The notes under the pieces: model-generated
Database searches by the model: none
What the model saw: the letters and a program-made list of their open reading frames with translations, nothing else
What the model was told of the DNA's origin: nothing
Shown: in pieces, positions 1 to 13,342 of the stretch
Layout: every line of letters starts with the position of its first letter
Numbering within the stretch: position 1 is the stretch's first letter
DNA from: Bemisia tabaci
Lineage: Eukaryota; Arthropoda; Insecta; Hemiptera; Aleyrodidae
DNA: 64,000 bases
Assembly (NCBI RefSeq): GCF_918797505.1
Contig: NC_092797.1
Span: 21,651,372 to 21,715,371, forward strand
Reading direction: 5' to 3'
Translations under genes and position numbers: made by a program

Positions 1-2592
1 ATGCATCGATCTAAAACTACGTATACTTTAGACTGTGTGAATACTCGAAATTTATGAAGTCATATTATTTACCAATTAATTATGAAAGGAATTTCTTAGG
101 AATTTCAATAAGCTTGCATACGTATTGAAAATGAACAAAAAAATTAAATTATGCCGGGAGATAAATAGTAAGTATTTTTTAATTCTTCTTCTGAAATAAG
201 CAAAAGAAGTTGGTTTTCCTTTTATGGGTTCCCTTTTTCCCTCTTATCATATTGCTTAAAGAGAGAAAACCGACGCACAGTGAATTGAGATAATAGGTGA
301 GGTCGGACAAATTCTGGAAACTTTGAAAGCTTATTTTTTCGAAAATATGATATAAAACAGTTTAAGGGTGGCTTCATCGGGGTTTCGTGAAATTTTCTCT
401 CGGAGACACCCTTTGAAACTGAATTATGACGAAATAAACAAAAAATGTGAAATTTTAGCCCAAAATGTCATGTCCGACCGTACCAGTTCGTCCCACTGTG
501 CGACGCAGAAAACTAGAATTTACCAGCCTAACGAAGCAATAAATCTTGATGATAGAGGATTTCTCACGAGAGTAGAAAAATTACGGAGATCTCAAGGGAA
601 TGCAACGGATTTCGTAAGTTTTCCCTTTCGTAAAATCAAGCACGCCAAGACATTTTTGTTGCATTTTTTCTGTGCGAGGGCATTGATACATTAAAGCAGC
701 AAACAAACTCATTACTCTTTTTTAAAAAAATCGAAATTTCACTGATGATTCAGATTCAGGTAATCCTTGAAAAGTAGAAACCGCTGCCCGCACTGCCATT
801 ACATTTTGACTTTGACCCTTTCAGGGTAACGAAAATTACGTGATCCATATTTTAACGGAAAAAAAAAAAATTCTTGAGGATTTACGCACATAAATGTAGT
901 ATTTTTTTAATGGACGTAAATCCTCGAGAAAATGTGGTTCATATTGACAAAACTTTAGCAACGTTTAAAAATTCTTACGACGTTTTCTTTAGGAATGTAG
1001 AACATTGTTACAGTGAAAAGGGGTTTCATTCTTACTTGCACTCGTGCTTCGGACAAGTTAATTCTTAGAGCGACTTCCTCCCGGAGAAAAACATCAGGAT
1101 AGTGAGTCTTCTGAAATAAAGATTCTAGTTCGGTCAATTGTTGTGGGGTAAAAGTCGTTCTATTCCGTCGCTAAGAAGAAAAAGACAAGGAAAAAGGAAA
1201 TCAGCATGTGAAAAACTTTCATAAATTTGATAATTTTGCTGTGCAATTCCTTCTTTAGGAAAAGCGCCCAGAAAAGCCATCTCATTTCTCGTGTCCTAGT
1301 GAGAATTTTATTACGAGAGACAATTTTTAAAGCTTCTTATTTAATGTCATCTATTCATCGGGAGGGGGGGGGTGTAGGGTGCGTTTTATCTTTAGATATG
1401 TGATTACTTGTGAAAAGATAGCTCCCATGAAGAGTTAGATGTATAAATCGAAAATTATTAGAAAACCTCCAATTTTGGCGCCATCTATCTTCCTATACGC
1501 CTTCTCTCAGCACCTGATATTCCAAACTTTTGAATTCCGAGAGTACCTAATGTCTAAAGACTGAAAACTAAATCCCGAACCCGAGGGTGACTTAGTGAAC
1601 CAGAATGCGGAAATTAAGGGCTAACATACGGGAGTGTAATAAATGTACAATTCGCAAACTAATCAAGCTAAATTAACGCGATCAGCAGAGATAATCGGGA
1701 TTATGTTAGATATTGTGCAGAATATGGACCGATTGAAGATCTTGTCGGCCAAAAGATTTTAACTTCATCTTGTTGGATTCTTAATTTCTTAACATTACTT
1801 CATCGGCAGAGAAACACGGTATATGATGAATCATAAGTCATATTGATCAAAAGTACCTGTTTTAGGAAAAACATCCTTGGTAGAAACAGGCTGTTTTACA
1901 CCCCAAAAATAATGACCATCGTAAATTTGACCCGGATGTCGCCTAAATGAAGCATATGATGACACAACACTCGGAGTAAACTTTTTCCCGGAGTATACGA
2001 ACGATTATCAAAAAATGGACGTTATAAAGGATCCCTAGAAGACAATTTTTTTTAGAAGAAAAAAAAAACAGTATTATTTTCGATCACAAACAAATAATAT
2101 CCAAAATTACGAAAGCATCTTGTCATAAAAACGAAAGATAAGGTTGATCTCTGTGATGCAAAATATACAAAGGGATGATTTTTAAGCGGAAAATTTGTAG
2201 GGTTTCTCGAAGCATAAATAAATTTTCATTCAAAGTGGTGCTGAGGGTTTACGTACTTATTATGATTTATTTTTGAACAAATTTATTGTAACATCAACAA
2301 TGATTACGTAGGTAGCTAGGGGAGATAACATGTTTTATACCCTCCCCCCTAAAAAAAAGAATTCACTTTTTAGATGTTTTGACATTTAATTTAAGCAAAA
2401 ACCTTTTCTGATTATATCTGCATATCGATGGCCAAAGTGCGAAATCATGTAATTAATTGCGGTTTTTCAAAATCTCCGTCTATAGGTATCTCACTTTTTC
2501 GAAGAGGAACATGCCAACTTCATGGCTTAAAATTTAATAAGAGTACTCTACCAAAAGAAATGAAAAATCAAGGAAGTTTTCAGGAAATTACT
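1..2592. other. No gene seen
   Basis: AT-rich sequence. The longest open frame (about 368-694, plus) lacks an ATG at its start, has no recognisable domain and is not supported by splice sites. Confidence 0.6.
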
Positions 2593-2845
2593 CTGCCGTG
2601 GTCAGGAAAAACGCCGTATGAGCATTCGGGACTTGTCAAATTTCTCCGGATAAAACATGTATTTTTTAGAAAAGTAATTCTTATTTTTCCTTGAAATTTT
2701 CAAATATATTAGATTAAAGTGCGTAGAAAACTGTCTGAAAATGTTGGAATAAAACATTCACAAATTTCCCAGTAATTTCCGTTTTAATCGAAGGAAACTG
2801 GGCAGCGTCAACAGGCTCATACGGCGTTCTTCCTTGGCACGGCAG
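2593..2845. mobile_element. Family A miniature element (CTGCCGTGCTAAGGAA ends), copy 1
   Basis: Begins CTGCCGTGGTCAGGAAAAAC and ends GTTCTTCCTTGGCACGGCAG. The family has terminal inverted repeats of about 45 bp reading CTGCCGTGCTAAGGAAGAAC then GCCGTATGAAC. The interior is AT-rich and shared with the copies at 9360, 16697, 24733 and 45878. No ORF. Confidence 0.85.
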
Positions 2846-4569
2846 TACATAATTGACTAGTTTTCTAAAAACACCATAAATAAGGACAGGCAGTCTGCAA
2901 CGTCACAAATAGACATACGTGGTCTCGCATTTTAGTCATCGATAAAACTACTACTTCTAAATGCATTATTAAAATTAAAAAGTATTATAAAATTATGCAA
3001 GTCTGCTTTTCATACAGAAATAAAACAATTCATCTGAAAATTCACGGAAAATCAAAGCACTTGAACAGTTTCAAAATACGACGGTTTGAACCAAATGATG
3101 AGTTTCAGCTTGTAAATCATTCCTGAACAGCTCAATTTTAAGGTGCACAAAATAATCACTCTGAGTTTTAATATCCAATAAAACGTTTAAATTAATTCCA
3201 ACGAAAAAAGAACGAACAGAGGGGGAAGGAGCAGGGGCATAAATGATAACTCACCTGTCTTCTCCTTCCGAACACGTATTCTGATAAAAGATCACCGTGG
3301 AGAGACGTTAGGAACGGCCCAGCCATAGTCTACTCGAATAAGGGATGCCGCGAGCGACCCTCTGAATAAATATGTGGTGGCTCCGCCCACCAACCCTCGC
3401 TCCGTGTACATCGAGCGACCAATTGGATTCCGTTTTCGGGAACTACCCGCGGTAAATACCACGAGTACCAGTTATCTTCACTCCCCTCTTCTCACCTCCT
3501 TCGTTTAATACTACCAATCGTTTCAATCATCCCCCGAGATTAACTTGTGGTTTTTTGTTCTTTTTATTCATAAAGCTACATCGAATCCCCACCGCCCTCG
3601 ACGATACGCCAGCGCCTTGAGTCGTGCCGCATCATGCTCTATAACTGTCAAGTTCTGATAATTAACTCCACTCACTCCTTAATTCATGATATATTATTCG
3701 CTATATCAATTAGACTATATTACATTAAATTTTTGATTCGTTGTGGATCCGTAAAGCATCACTCTCGCTTCTTTTTCTGCGCATTTGCTTCTGATATCTT
3801 TCATGAAAATTTATTTGCCTATAATTCAATGGAAGGTATAGCTCATGGGTGATTTCACGATGAAAGGAATGGTCGTGTCGCCGTGGGTATAAACGACTTA
3901 GGGTGGAACGATTGAAAACCAAGTTGATAAATCAATAGAAACGATGTCCCTGAACTTATTCATGCAGAAAAGTACGATAAATTATATGGTGGAATTAATA
4001 ACATGAGGCTTTACAGGCCGAAAATGTCCGGTCGGTTACGCGTCACCAACCCCGATTTTGAAGCAAAACAGCAATTTGCGTTAGTTAGTCAGTGCTGATC
4101 GTGGATTCCTTGGCAATATATGCCGGAAAGAGACTCTAATGATCAAGAAAATTGCCGTGTTGACCTGAAATGTTTATTTTTAAGCGAGAAAAGTCATTGA
4201 AAGAATGTCGCCACATTTTGCAACGTACTTTTGCACTTGAATTAAGTGCCGTGTTTATCTCGCCAAATGAAACCAGGAGTTCCAAAACTGTCATCAAATT
4301 GTTCGCTGAAGTCTCCTCGACCAAACCGTTACTAATGAGTCGGCTTTTTTTACACTAAAAACTTTAGGTAATTTTTAGGAAAACCAGTGATTTTTAGGTC
4401 TGTAGCACTAATTACACATTACTAAATATCCTCAATTTAATATTATTAAACTAACAGGAAGTCCCCAAAGTTTAGAAAACTTTCAAGGCAGCATTAATTC
4501 CACCTCATATCTCAAAAATTGCCAAGTTTCATCTCTTGTGTCATCTTTTAATAAATACAATAATGTAAA
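2846..4569. other. No gene seen
   Basis: Mostly unique AT-rich DNA with a slightly GC-richer segment at 3230-3640. Only short frames are present. Confidence 0.6.
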
Positions 4570-5376
4570 CAGGGCCAGACCCATGGCGGCAAATTTAGAG
4601 GGCGGCAAATGTTGCGATTTTTTCAAATGTAGGTATCAAGAAAAAAATCTGATTTAGAAAACAAATTACAAATGAGAAAAGACGAAAAAATCTCTCATTT
4701 CCTGAGAGTTAAAGTATAGTAATTTCTAATTTGTTCGTCTTTCGATGATACATGAGACAGCGCCTTTCATTAGTTTAGTTGAGAGCTAGAGAAACCAAAT
4801 ACGCAATTTGGCCTGGTCCGGCGCGGCGCAGAGAGCAATGATGACGAGGACTTGAGATGGAAAGGAGGAGCCCTCGGCGCGCCAGTCAGCATGGAACACA
4901 TATTAGCGCCTACAAGACTCCATGAATACTTCACGCATTGCGTCAAACGTAGTGCGGTCAGCCGGGTCCGCAGCGGTTGGCGTGAAACGCATAGCGCCTA
5001 CAAGACTGTAGGGATACTTCACGCATTGCGCCAAACACAGTGCGGTTGGCGCGGTGGCGGAAATTAAAATCATTAAACCACATTCATGTTTATTCTCTCA
5101 TAATCTTTTCGTTCTTTTCTTATAAATGAAAGGCCTCGTCCAGACAGAGATAGGTTTACGGAACTTAATTTTCGCGCAAAGTTCTGTGAACTTTTGCTAG
5201 TGTTGACAGGGCTTTCACGAAAAATGTGCCCAACGCGAGTAAACGCGTCTTATGCACCCTTCCTTCTCCGGCACACTCACCTGATGGTTTGTATCGATGT
5301 TTCAAAACGAACGAGAAGGGACGGCAAAATACAGGCGCCGCGGCCCATGGGCGGCAAGTAGGTAAATCCGGCCCTG
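4570..5376. mobile_element. hAT-like non-autonomous element (CAGGGCC ends), copy 1
   Basis: The left end CAGGGCCAGACCCATGGCGG and the reverse complement of the right end, CAGGGCCGGATTTACCTACT, share the CAGGGCC start common in hAT transposons. Inside are two direct copies of GCGCCTACAAGACT...ATACTTCACGCATTGCG (near 4907 and 4995). No 8-bp target duplication was recognised. Confidence 0.68.
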
Positions 5377-5835
5377 ATCATGTGAAGATTGTATTTCTAC
5401 TTCCGCCAAAAGTTCTAAAAGAGTTGCCCATTCCTTTCGTGAAGTTTCTATCGAGAAGTTTTGTGCTTTATCAGGCCCTGAATATCACACAGCGAACTTC
5501 CATTAAGTCAGTCTCATTGCATTATAATTATAAAACATTCACTCAAATGACTAACTGTTTTTGTATGAAAGTAAAGCCGCACGGAGTGCTTTCCATGAAA
5601 CGTGCGATCTAAGTGAAGAGGATTTTGGATGAAGAGAATTTCAATTGAGGGAATATTTTTTTTTTTAAATTCACGTATAGGTATACCTCTGTGGAATGTA
5701 GAATGTTTTCTATTCGCCGACTCAGAAAAAAAGACGGATGAATGATCTTTCCGACGATAAATTGATATGGCATAATTGAGGGGCTTGAGGCGGGAGCGGG
5801 GGGGAGGAGGGCAAGGCGGATAACTGCATTTTTGC

Positions 5836-6053
5836 TTTTTCAAGAAATACGTGTTTAAAGTCTCAAAATTACATGAAGCCTTATGACAGAAAGGAAGTTT
5901 AAACTCACTTTTTTTGGCTTTAAAATCAGAATTTGGAAGCGAATTTTTCACAAAGTATGCATTAAGATTAGTTTTACTTGAAATCATTAATAACTCAATA
6001 TTTACAAAAATTGCACTTAAGTGCCTTGCCCTCCAAGCCCCTCAATTATATTT
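5836..6053 (+). repeat. Dispersed repeat, copy 1 (pairs with 30.56 kb)
   Basis: AAATACGTGTTTAAAGTCTC, TATGCATTAAGATTAGTTTT then ACTTGAAATCATTAATA and AAGCCCCTCAATTA recur at 30562-30790. Overlapping open frames on both strands are not conserved between the copies, so I do not call a gene. Confidence 0.72.
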
Positions 6054-7699
6054 ATACATTTATATCCGTGTATTCTTGACAGTATCGAAGAGCTATCTAC
6101 ATAAAAAAAAAAAAAAACATTGCGAATAGTCAGGTATGGTATGTTAAGAACTTTTGTTTAAAAGCAGGATTTGAGTAGGTCGATATATGAAATACATTTT
6201 GAGGGACTCACTTCTTTCCCATCCAATTCCGTTGGTAGGGAAAAAAGTGAGTTTTTCCAAATTGCGATTTAAATATCGTGAATATTACTTAAACTTGACG
6301 TGACAAAACCAGGGGTCAATTAAAATAAGCAAAAATAACTTTTGTTGGCAGGAGGGGGAACTGGGGAACTGATTTTGTCGTTTCCCCCACGAAAGAACGT
6401 GACTACATTTCAATGTTGCCAAGTTTCCACTTGCAAATCGCAATTTTTACTGTAGATTCTTGGAAATTTTTAGCTGAAAATTTCACTGATTTTTCATCCG
6501 ATCTCATGCGAAAATCGAGAAAATTTTTGACAAAAATTGCATATGTATATGCTTGTAAAAAATCGAATTTTTTAGTGAATTGTGCAACCTCGGAATAGAA
6601 TTACGTCCCCTCGTCGGGAAACGACGATTTGATTCCGTTTGCTGTTCCATTGAATCACCGGATGATTAGAATGAGTTTCTACTTTTCCGATAACACATCA
6701 AACGACGGGTATGAAATCGAAGTTCAATACATCGAACATCGATCCCTCGAGCTGTAGGAAACGAAATAAAGCGGGTTGATTAACTGGTCATTTAGCGCGG
6801 GACGCGGAGTCAAAAAAGACTTGGGCTCGAAAGCGTCATGTGAGCGCGAACAACAGGAACGGGCCCTTTGTCGGGTATCAGGGGCACATCATGCCGAAAA
6901 TAAGTTGAATTAAAGATTGTGAAGTATGATACGAACCCATTATTCCGGCCTGGAAAAAAGGGGTCCCGAGGTTGACGGGGATGCAGGCTCGGTGGACTGA
7001 GTAATCGGCGGGGGTTGGAGGTGTGCTAGAGCGCTGCGTTCAAAATTAGAATGGGTTTTAAAGCCAGTGATTCCATTACATCATTTAATTAGCTAATACA
7101 GCAATAGCCCTTCGATAAAACCTCCATGTTTTCATAATAAACACATCCATAGTGAGACTCGAAAATCACCTATCTCAGTTCGTGATGTTGTCATGTTTTC
7201 TTTGGAAGTGTGTAGAAAAAACAACAACAATTATTACTTCGCATGAATGCACTCTCCTAATAGCCTCCACAGGTAATCGTTTTTTCCTGTATTCTTACAA
7301 GGAAGGGAATTTTTGTCAGCATAGGCGTGTGCAGTACTAGGTCAGGGTAAGCTACGACTTCTACGGCACACTTGTAAAATTTTGGGCAAGGCGCAAAATG
7401 GGTTTGTTACACGTAAATACAGGTTCATTATGACCCCCCTTCATACCCTTCTATGTCACTAGAATATTTCCTGAAAAATTTTCTAATGGCTAACATTGCA
7501 TGTAACGCAAATTCAGCAAATGCTTTGTCAATTATTTTGAAAACAGTTTTGAAGGTTTAAAAAATCAAAAGAAAAAAAATCTGAAGTTTTCTTTGGATAA
7601 ATGAATAAAAAGGGTTAGCGTCAATTTTCTCAAAACACATTTTATCACAATTATTATTCATGGAGCGAGATTAATGTGTGTTTTTCTCGTAACCATTGT
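6054..7699. other. No gene seen
   Basis: Unique sequence by eye, with a moderately GC-rich part at 6600-7040 (GCGGGACGCGG and similar). No exon-like frame with good splice sites. Confidence 0.55.
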
Positions 7700-8075
7700 A
7701 CTCCCTGGTGGACATGTAGCCTTTGCGCAAAATTGAAGGCAAACTTCAGATGGATGATACCTCTACCGATATAGTAATCGCGCATTTCAATCAAAGCTTA
7801 TCGAGCAAAACTCATATATGTTTTCGAATAAATAACTATTCGCGTTCCCCGGTAAGTTTATTGCCTACGCGACGAAACTGAAGGCGCACTTCAAGTGAGC
7901 ACTACCTGTTTACAAGTTTACGCACTTTCTTTTGGTTCTGGCAAAAAAGTTAATGGAAGGAGATGTAACTGTAATAAGTTCTTGAATAGATAAGTGCTCG
8001 CGCTCTTGGGTAGCTTTGTTTCCTATACGCTGAAATTAAAGACGTGATCCCAGTGGACGATGTCTACGACCAGAA
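7700..8075 (+). repeat. Three diverged tandem units of about 140-160 bp
   Basis: GCGCAAAATTGAAGGCAAAC (7725), ACGCGACGAAACTGAAGGCG (7866) and ATACGCTGAAATTAAAGACG (8024) are equivalent positions. Preceding AATAACTATTCGCGTTCCC ties unit 2 to the reverse-strand copies at 25.7 kb. Confidence 0.68.
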
Positions 8076-8968
8076 TTACGGAGTGTTTTTTGGTTCAGTT
8101 TAAACACACAGCAGGTTATCTAAGTTTTTAAATTGCTTGCTATTTCGTCGGCTCCCAGGCGAGGGAACGTAATTCCATTCCAAGGTTGCAAAATTAACTC
8201 AAGCAATTCAATATTTTAAAAAGATGCACCTGTTAATTTTTTGTCCAAAATTTGTGTGATTTTTACTTGGAATCAGACAAAAAATCAATCAAATTTTCTG
8301 TTAGAAATGACCAAGATTCTCCAGGTGACAATGACACGTTCGAAAGAAAATTTGGCAACATTGTGATATGGTTACTTTTTTTGCGATGGAAACGACGATT
8401 TGTGCTCTCTTGCTCGTTTGATACATATCCATCGTTCCTCTTCATTTTTCCTCCTCTCCTTTAACTCAACTTTTTTCCTTTTCCTGTTTTTAGCGCCCTT
8501 GTTGTAATGGCGCCTTCGATTATATGACATCTCATTGACCGCCACCATATGTTCCCATACCAAAAACATATCTAAGGAGTTTTGAGCACTTTCGTAGTGA
8601 GAAAAAATATCGGCTATCTTGCTTATTCCACCTGCTTTCAATTTTAAAACGAAGATAGCTGATCCTCCGTCGTGCTCTGAAAGTGCGCACACTCCTTTAA
8701 TTTTTTTTTTTTGTAGATTCCCGTTATACATTACATCCTCAGCCGTGGAATATTCGTAATTTTCCCCCTTCCGTGTGCGATGTTAGTTTTATTGTCCGAA
8801 TGTACAGTAAAAATTTGGTTATGGAACTGAGCCAGTCAGAAATGTGTCCATAATATTCTTATAATTGGACTCCAATTCGCCATTAGCAACCACAATTTCT
8901 GACTCAATTGCGAAAGCACTTATCTGCATAGAGAAACTAATGGCACATGAGTTGTGAGTGGCAATGTT

Positions 8969-9040
8969 GCGCCTACAAACCTAAGTGGATACTTCAAGCA
9001 TTGTGCAATGCGTGAAGTATCCACTTAGGTTTGTAGGCGC
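8969..9040. repeat. 72-bp hairpin, family C
   Basis: GCGCCTACAAACCTAAGTGG and CCACTTAGGTTTGTAGGCGC mirror each other with TACTTCA/TGAAGTA inside, around a GCATTGTGCAATGC loop. The 3' flank (GCACGCCGCTCCGCTTTGTT) is the reverse complement of the 5' flank of the second copy at 18079. Confidence 0.85.
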
Positions 9041-9359
9041 CAGTGAGCCTCTCGCGCTGGCAGCACGCCGCTCCGCTTTGTTAGGCTTTAATATTTATAC
9101 TCGCATAGTCGCATATGAAATGTTTGTACACTCTGCATCGATTATTCTCATTTAAATCGATGGGGGAAAATATTTATCAATTTATCAAAGTTGTGTCTAA
9201 AGTGATATGTGAATTGTAGTTCCTAAATGCAAAATGTATTGCAATCGTTGTTACTCTACCCATCAGGACATGATCCTAGCACTCGCACGAGAACTGACCT
9301 ATTCCCAGCGGTGCCCTGTTTCCTTCCGGGCTGAATCAGGAATAACGAGACTTAATATA

Positions 9360-9609
9360 CCGTGCTAAGGAAGTACGCCGTATGAACCTTCACGCGTTGC
9401 CAAATTTCTTCTGATAAAATACGAATTTTCATGAAAACTTGTTAAAATTTTCCGTCCAATGTTCCATAAAATTTTCTTCGCACTGTGATCTAAAGTATCG
9501 GAGGATGTCGACTAGAAATATTCATTATTTGTCTCAAAAATTAATATTTTAAGAGAGGAAATTTGGCAATTCTTGGATGTTTATACGGTGTTTTTCCTTA
9601 GCACGGCAG
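9360..9609. mobile_element. Family A miniature element, copy 2
   Basis: Left end CCGTGCTAAGGAAGTACGCC, right end TTTTTCCTTAGCACGGCAG. It lies immediately next to a family B element (9637-9897). Confidence 0.83.
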
Positions 9610-9636
9610 TAATGGTGTAGTTTTACACGCGACAAC

Positions 9637-9897
9637 ATATCGACGGTGAAACTACCAAACCACGTATCTCGTTTGCGGTGTTTAAAAATCTACGCTCACA
9701 TTTTATTTTTTTGAAGTAGACCAAATCAATATCATTCCTTGAAATTTTCACGGAATTTTCTCCGCACAAAGAGGAAAAATCACAGAAATTTTCAAGACTG
9801 GATGTTAAGTAGTTTTTCATTTAAAAAATAAAGTATGACAGGAAGTCTGCGACGTCGCAAACCGAGATACGTGGTTTGGTAGTTTCACCGTCGATAT
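9637..9897. mobile_element. Family B miniature element (ATATCGACGGTG ends), copy 1
   Basis: Left end ATATCGACGGTGAAACTACC is the exact reverse complement of the right end. Interior has GAAAATCTCCGC-type and AAGTATGACAGGAAGTCTGC blocks shared with the other copies. 261 bp. Confidence 0.86.
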
Positions 9898-9915
9898 CCT
9901 CCTCAACAAATAAAC

Positions 9916-10039
9916 TGGACGTATTTCTGCCAAACGGAACCATGTGCATTAAGACATGAGCCCTGACACTCAATAAAATGTATGCATAACAGAGCTCACG
10001 TCATAATGCACATAGTTCTGTTTGGCAGAAATACGTCCA
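9916..10039. mobile_element. Family D palindromic element (TGGACGTATTTCTGCC ends), copy 1
   Basis: TGGACGTATTTCTGCCAAAC and its mirror GTTTGGCAGAAATACGTCCA enclose 124 bp; ATGTGCATTA also mirrors TAATGCACAT. Confidence 0.83.
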
Positions 10040-10439
10040 ACTAAGAAAGAGTGCAGATGTAGATGGAAAAGGAGAGACGCACTTTCATTAAATCTCTCAA
10101 TCCAGTCATAGAAGAGAAAAGTTAAATTTTAATTACGACAAAGGTTATAGCCTGTCCCTGACTTGCATTATGCGATGTGCATTATTCCGGGAGGTAGAAA
10201 CGTGCAGAGAGGGGGGACAGAAACGACTGGGGAGAAGGAAATACCGTGGCGGAGGCAGGGGCGAAGGACGACAGGTGGAGGAACCGAGGAAAGCGCGGAT
10301 GGGGGAAAAAAGGAGAGAAAAAAGCATGGTGGCGAGAAATAATGGGGAAAAATGATAAAATGATAAATGCAAAGCGTCAGTCGGGCGATATCTCAATCCA
10401 CTGTTGAGTATATTAAAGAAATGAAAAAACAGGATTCAT

Positions 10440-10660
10440 AAAATAACAAAACCGGGGAGTGTTTGCAAGGGCATGGGGGCGCCGGTACGCGGTACGGACG
10501 CCGGAGCGAGCCCCAAGCCCCGGGGCGGGGGAGGACGGGGGGGGGGGGGTTAACGGGTGCGCATCCCCATTTCCACCCGTAATGAAAATCTGTAATGCAT
10601 TACTTCATTTTGAGGGGGCGCGGCGTGGCGAGAAGAGTGCTGATCGCGGACGGAGGGGCG
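10440..10660. other. GC-rich, G-run-containing stretch
   Basis: Locally very GC-rich in an AT-rich region, with CGGGGCGGGGGAGGACG followed by 12 consecutive G. It has G-quadruplex potential. No ORF or promoter element could be tied to it. Confidence 0.45.
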
Positions 10661-11251
10661 GAGAAGTAGAACGCCTCTTTCTTTCTACTTTAATTTTAAT
10701 ACCATTTTCCCCCGTTGTTATAGCTCCATTCACTCCTCGAGCCTTACAGCATTTTTACAGCGTTTCCTTCCATGTTGTGTCAACCGAGTTGTCAAATTTA
10801 ACTCTGGTGTGTTTTTGCTATTCCGGCTGAATATCTAACGAGGACCTTAATCATAGTATTCTACAACTGAGTGACAATCTTCGTTGCGCGACAAAGAAAT
10901 CATTAATACCGTATTTTCCTGATTAAGGTGAGGATGAAAAGCAATACACTCATTTAGACGTTGAAAGTCCATAACCACGTACCTCAAATTTTGGCGGTTT
11001 TGTGTTGGCTGCAGAAATGAGATGGAGTAGATGCCTTTCATCTGCTGTTAAAATATTTAGCCCGAAAAATCTGGAAGACGCCGAAAAACTCTAAGCACGT
11101 ACCTGAGTTAATTCCAGTCACACATATCTCCCGTCGCTGCGCAGCATTGACGCAACGAGCGCTCGCCCGGGAGAAATCGATGACGGTTTGGGAGAAAAAT
11201 AACGTCATAGATAGGTCAATCAAACTAAAAAAAACCAACAACAATAACATC

Positions 11252-11519
11252 ATTCGACGGTGAGACTCTCAAACCACGCATCCCGTTTTCGATGGTTGAA
11301 AATCTCCGTTCCAATTTTATTTTTTTGAAGGAGAGCAAATCAGTATCACTCCTTGAAGTTCTCTCAGAGTCTTCTCCGCAAAGAGGATCTCCTCTTGAGA
11401 GAACACGGAAGATTTCAAGAATTGACATTAAGTCGTTCTTAATTTAAAAAGTAAAGTATGATAGGAATTCCGTAACAACGCAAACCAAGATACGTGGTTT
11501 GGGAATTGCACCATCGAAT
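11252..11519. mobile_element. Family B miniature element, copy 2
   Basis: Left ATTCGACGGTGAGACTCTCA, right GGGAATTGCACCATCGAAT. Same interior order as copy 1 but more diverged. Confidence 0.8.
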
Positions 11520-12179
11520 AAGAAAACCCACTAATCGGTTCGAAAATTGGTTGGTAAACCGAGGATGGTTCCTTTTTTCAGTATTATATAGGTGTAAAAA
11601 TTTTCCAAATGGCAGAATAATTTTTTTTTGCCTAATTCTAAAGATTTCCTATTAATCAAAAAGTTGTATAGCTTTAGGATAGATTTGAAGTCAGATGATA
11701 TGTACTTAACCCCTAGAAGCCTAAGACTTTACGCAAAGTCCCGAATCGTTGACCCGTGGATAAATACATTGACATGTTGATAGGTTTTGAAGAATTATCA
11801 ATACAATTTCTGCGTTTTTGGTCGTCAGAGATACTTTTTTTCTAAAAAAAAAAATTCACCTTTTTAGTAGTACTGGCACTTTCCCACTCCCTTTCCTCAT
11901 CCGTCATATGTAACTCCACCAGGAGAGATAAACAAGTCGGCTTGGGATCTCTAGGGGTGGTCGTCGAAATAAAAATTCCCTGATACGATAAAACTTTCAC
12001 CAAAATACCACTTTATAGACATGCACCGCACCCTTATGGGCGCGGAGAGACCTGTAAAAATGTTGTAACATATTGTCCTTAAATTTTTCTTTTCAAAACG
12101 GTTATAAACGTGGAAACATGAAAGCATATTTTGAGTAAACTTTACCTTAACTTTCCTCGAATTTCAAAAATGAGAGACC

Positions 12180-12655
12180 TCAACGCGCGTTGATGACAGC
12201 ACAGTGATACAACTATTCGTACTTGATGCGAATGTCCTTATTTCATGAGCAAAATTGAAGGCACGATGGCGCGAGGCGTGAGGCATGAACTCGCAATGCT
12301 CCGTTCTATGCTGCTAGTGAGGTGAAGTGTAGCTCAGATTCGGGAGAAAACTTAAAACACGAGGCCGTATTAAGTATTTCCCATCTTTGGTTGTGTTGTT
12401 CACGTATCCCTTGAAGCACCACCACACATAAGACAAACGGAACCAACACAACACAATATGAAATTAGAGCAAGTCGCGTTGATGACGGCGCAGAGATACA
12501 ACTATTCGTACCTGATGGATGTCCGTGTGGCATCTGCAAAATTGAAGGCGCGTTGGCGCTGAGCGTAAACTCGCAATGTCTCGCTCTCGCTTTATACTGC
12601 CGATGCGATGAGGTGTTGCTCAGATTCGGGAGAAATTTTTAAAAACGAGGCCCGT
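12180..12655 (+). repeat. Two direct repeats with a period of about 289 bp
   Basis: GCGTTGATGACAGCACAGTG and GCGTTGATGACGGCGCAGAG start the two units (about 12187 and 12476); both continue with ATACAACTATTCGTAC, GCAAAATTGAAGGC and GCTCAGATTCGGGAG. Unit 1 has an extra stretch before unit 2. Confidence 0.85.
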
Positions 12656-13166
12656 TTGCGTCTCTCCTGTTTGGGGCAGGGTTGACACTAGATTTTTTTC
12701 TTTTTTTCTTTCAATTTGATGTCTGATTTTTTTTACGATATACATCTAAAACTCGTATGTATTGGCCCCATACAACCTGCGGGACCAGTTTTTTATCCAA
12801 CCTTGGGTCAATATGATCCGGCTGAGGCATCAAAGGGTTAATGTAGCTGTAAATACTCCGATAGTCAAGCGTACTCTACGTAAATCGACTGGAGTAACAT
12901 TTTCATAGCTGATGACAGTCTGCTAGATGTTAGGGGAGTAACCTTTTCTTATCAGTGTACTTGCATACGTAATTGGCGTATTTGAAGGCAACTGATCACT
13001 CGGCAAACTCTCGGAAGAATTTTTTACTAATAATACTTTTGGAGATTTCTTTCTCATGGTTGAAAAATCAAACAATACATTACTGACCATTCACATATTC
13101 TTGAACTGTCGTACTCGATTGAGGAAATACATTAAATGGTGGTAAAATGTGGGACATTGCACAGCC

Positions 13167-13181
13167 AGTTCACCTCGGTAG
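13167..13181. repeat. 15-bp target duplication, left copy
   Basis: AGTTCACCTCGGTAG, identical to 13339-13353 after the poly(A) run. Confidence 0.85.
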
Positions 13182-13297
13182 CGCGAAACGGATGGGAGTC
13201 GAAATCCTCGATTTTGATTTTTCACATTCGGTGGAACAAGATGCTTAAATTGTCATATCTTCGATAAGATTCGCCACTTTTTCTCCCGGTAGAACTA

Positions 13298-13338
<41 letters not shown>
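13182..13338 (+). mobile_element. Short poly(A)-tailed retroposon with 15-bp target duplication
   Basis: Seen: about 117 bp of non-repetitive sequence ends in an uninterrupted A-run (13299-13339). AGTTCACCTCGGTAG occurs exactly at 13167-13181 and 13339-13353. This is the signature of LINE-driven target-primed insertion. The body starts CGCGAAACGGATGGGAGTCG; GAGTCGAAATCC loosely resembles a pol III B box but no convincing A box is seen. It may be a SINE, a retrocopied small RNA or a truncated LINE end. Confidence 0.8.

Positions 13339-13342
<4 letters not shown>

Noticed and set aside
368..694. 108-codon plus-strand open frame
   Set aside because: It begins with GTG rather than ATG, shows no known domain and no supporting splice sites; such lengths occur by chance in this amount of DNA.
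5514..5987. 157-codon minus-strand open frame
   Set aside because: It overlaps a dispersed repeat on the other strand, is not preserved in the second copy at 30.6 kb, has no recognisable domain and contains low-complexity Pro/Ser/Lys.
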